A DNA stretch of 33,919 bases from JBCCEJ01 sp039030335. GTDB taxonomy: Bacteria; Pseudomonadota; Gammaproteobacteria; HK1. The translations under genes and the position numbers were made by a program. The notes under the pieces were generated by a model. It was given only the letters and a program-made list of their open reading frames with translations. It searched no databases and had not been told where the DNA came from. Shown here piece by piece: positions 32,269 to 33,919 of the stretch. The stretch covers positions 1 to 33,919 of the forward strand of contig JBCCEJ010000061.1 of assembly GCA_039030335.1 (NCBI GenBank). Direction: 5' to 3'. Numbering within the stretch: position 1 is the stretch's first letter; each line of letters opens with the position of its first letter.

Positions 32269-33919
32269 TCAGTTGTTGGTGGAAGTACCCGGCAGCTCGA
32301 CCAGCAGCACGACCCCGTCCACGCCGCAGACCTGCACCATTGCACCGGCATCGCAATCAGGGCCGCGGATTTTCCAGGTCGAATCGTCGACCCGGATCTT
32401 GCCCTGACCGTTCACGATCGCCTCCTCGAGCGTAAAAGTGCGGCCAACGTACTGTTGGCCGCGACGGTTCAGCAGCGGTTGCTCGGTATGCGTTGGATGG
32501 GCTGCGTGATAACGACGCCAGGCCAGTACCGTTACTACCGAGAGCGCCGCAAACCAGAACACCTGCGCTTCGAACGAAATATCCGGTATTGCCCAGACCA
32601 GCAGGCCGACGATACCGGCGGCCACGCCCTCTCCCGGCGTGATCCCGAGCTTTCTGAGCGTTTTCGGATGCATCGACGCATTCGCTTCGGGTTCAGCCCA
32701 GTCCAGAACCGACGCACGCCGGGTCATCGAGCCTGTGTGCCAGTGCTCAAGCTGCCTGCCCGTGGTCATGATGAACGGGTATTCGGCATCCGGCGCTTCG
32801 GCGGGCGGAATGATCGAGGCCGGCGTGAACTTCGCCCTGCCTTCGGGCCGCGGGAAGGCATCCTGGAACACGATCGGCTGACCCGGATCCTCCGGGCTCA
32901 GCGACGGGTAGGTCACGGCGTTCTGCTGCTCCAGTCGTTCCCATGTGATGTTGTTGAGCGAGCGCATGTTGATCTTCATTTCATTGAAGACATCGCTCGG
33001 GTGATTGTATCTCCAGTTCAGGCCGATGCGATTGGCCAACTGAGTCGTGATCCACCAGTCCTCCTCGGCCTCGCCCGGGGGCGCGACGGCGGGACGGCCC
33101 ATCTGGACCTGCCGGTTTGTGTTCGTGACCGTGCCGGTCTTCTCCGCCCAGGCCGAGGCCGGCAGGATCACGTCGGCATAGTTGGCCGTCTCGGTCAAGA
33201 AGATGTCCTGCACGACCAGATGCTCCAGCATCGCCAGCGCATCGCGGGCATGCTCGACATCGGGATCGGACATGGCCGGATTCTCACCAAGAATGTACAT
33301 GGACTTGATGTCGCCGTCGTGGATCGCGTGCATGATCTCGACTACCGTCAGCCCCTTTTCGCCGGAGAGATCCTCCGACTGCCAGACATCCGTGAAGGCC
33401 GAGCGCACGCCGTCATCCATCACGGACTGGTAGTCCGGCAGGAACATCGGGATCAGGCCTGCATCCGACGCACCCTGCACGTTGTTCTGGCCACGCAACG
33501 GGTGCAGGCCGGCACCCTTGCGGCCGACATGCCCGCACATCAGGGCGAGGGATATCAGGCAGCGAGCATTGTCCGTGCCGTGGATGTGCTGGCTTACGCC
33601 CATGCCCCAGAAGATCATTGCCGCTTCGGCCCGCGCGAAGGTCCGCGCGACGTCGCGCAGCACGTCGGGCTCGACGCCGCAGATCTCGGACATCTTCTCG
33701 GGCGAGAAGCCTTCAAGGTGGTGCTTGAGCTCGTCAAATCCTTCCGTCATCGCCTGGATGTACTGACGGTCGTACAGCTCTTCCTCGACGATCGTGTGCA
33801 TGATCGCATTCAGCATCGCGACATCGGCGCCGGGGCGAAACTGGAGCATGTGAGACGCAAAGCGCTTCATCCCGTGCCCGCGGGGATCCATGACGATCAG
33901 CTTGCCGCCGCGCTTTGCA
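32269..33919 (-). CDS. Formate dehydrogenase alpha subunit fused to an NfeD-type C-terminus (5' end outside the window)
   Basis: The frame is open to the window edge (GGKLIVMDPRG), so the N-terminus is missing. Up to about 32626 it is a molybdopterin oxidoreductase of the NAD-dependent formate dehydrogenase alpha type: MYILGENPAMSDPDVEHARD, FLTETANYADVILPASAWAE and FIMTTGRQLEHWHTGSMTRR. The C-terminal dinucleotide-binding domain begins (HPKTLRKLGITPGEG) but then stops matching. The next about 118 residues (VAAGIVGLLVWAIPD, a membrane helix, then YVGRTFTLEEAIVNGQGKIR and VCGVDGVVLLVEL) look like the second half of an NfeD-type membrane protein with its OB-fold. The FDH part lacks about 100 residues and the NfeD part lacks its first helices. 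An in-frame deletion or a misassembly is more likely than a working fusion. Confidence 0.8.
   Translation of the reverse strand, partial: AKRGGKLIVMDPRGHGMKRFASHMLQFRPGADVAMLNAIMHTIVEEELYDRQYIQAMTEGFDELKHHLEGFSPEKMSEICGVEPDVLRDVARTFARAEAAMIFWGMGVSQHIHGTDNARCLISLALMCGHVGRKGAGLHPLRGQNNVQGASDAGLIPMFLPDYQSVMDDGVRSAFTDVWQSEDLSGEKGLTVVEIMHAIHDGDIKSMYILGENPAMSDPDVEHARDALAMLEHLVVQDIFLTETANYADVILPASAWAEKTGTVTNTNRQVQMGRPAVAPPGEAEEDWWITTQLANRIGLNWRYNHPSDVFNEMKINMRSLNNITWERLEQQNAVTYPSLSPEDPGQPIVFQDAFPRPEGRAKFTPASIIPPAEAPDAEYPFIMTTGRQLEHWHTGSMTRRASVLDWAEPEANASMHPKTLRKLGITPGEGVAAGIVGLLVWAIPDISFEAQVFWFAALSVVTVLAWRRYHAAHPTHTEQPLLNRRGQQYVGRTFTLEEAIVNGQGKIRVDDSTWKIRGPDCDAGAMVQVCGVDGVVLLVELPGTSTNN
32622..32640. 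other. Probable breakpoint between formate dehydrogenase and NfeD-type sequence
   Basis: Between GITPGEG and VAAGIVGLLVW the encoded protein changes family without a frame shift. The bases around it are GC-rich (GGAGAGGGCGTGGCC on the minus strand). They could have supplied short homology for a deletion or for a false join. Confidence 0.55.

Overview
The window is a chimera. Positions 1 to about 2,180 are AT-richer animal-type nuclear DNA. They hold the last three coding exons of an ADRM1/RPN13-type proteasomal ubiquitin receptor with GT-AG introns, a 41-bp tandem repeat and an intronic GCT/GCC microsatellite. From about 2,185 to the end the DNA is GC-rich, densely coding and intronless, with bacterial ribosome-binding sites, tRNAs and operons. 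Gene content and order are those of a gammaproteobacterium: lolB-ispE-tRNA-Gln-prs-rplY-pth-ychF diverging from hemA-prfA-prmC, and cytochrome c4 followed by dsbA. The simplest reading is a symbiont or associated bacterium co-assembled with its invertebrate host, joined inside a bacterial monooxygenase gene. Neither species can be named from the sequence.

Layout of the bacterial part. (1) 2.1-7.4 kb is an accessory metabolic block: Baeyer-Villiger-type monooxygenase (truncated at the junction), TauD/TfdA dioxygenase, GFA/CENP-V-type zinc protein, EamA transporter and an SDR protein lacking the YxxxK catalytic pair. (2) 7.9-10.9 kb is a surface-glycan cassette: GT2 glycosyltransferase, GtrA-type membrane protein and a convergent GT39/ArnT-like membrane protein. 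(3) 11.1-19.7 kb, mostly minus strand, is a core block: tRNA-Met with its own promoter and terminator, an alpha/beta hydrolase, a GNAT acetyltransferase, ychF, pth, rplY, prs, tRNA-Gln, ispE, lolB and a TPR lipoprotein. (4) 20.1-24.1 kb, plus strand, holds hemA (interrupted by an in-frame TAG), prfA, prmC and a MoeB/ThiF-type E1 enzyme. (5) 24.2-31.8 kb holds gcvH, prlC (opdA), an SH3-domain membrane protein, ubiD, rpmE, a candidate small RNA with C-rich loops, cytochrome c4 and dsbA. (6) 31.8-33.9 kb holds a STAS-domain protein and a formate dehydrogenase alpha subunit fused in frame to an NfeD-type C-terminus.

The best candidate for something undescribed is the small RNA at about 29,841-29,961. 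It has three consecutive hairpins, each exposing a C-rich loop able to pair with Shine-Dalgarno sequences, and the last is a strong intrinsic terminator. It sits just upstream of the cytochrome c4 promoter, resembling the C-rich-loop small RNAs of other gammaproteobacteria. Three other places need checking against reads: the host/bacterium junction (about 2,183), the hemA amber codon (20,699) and the FDH/NfeD junction (about 32,625).
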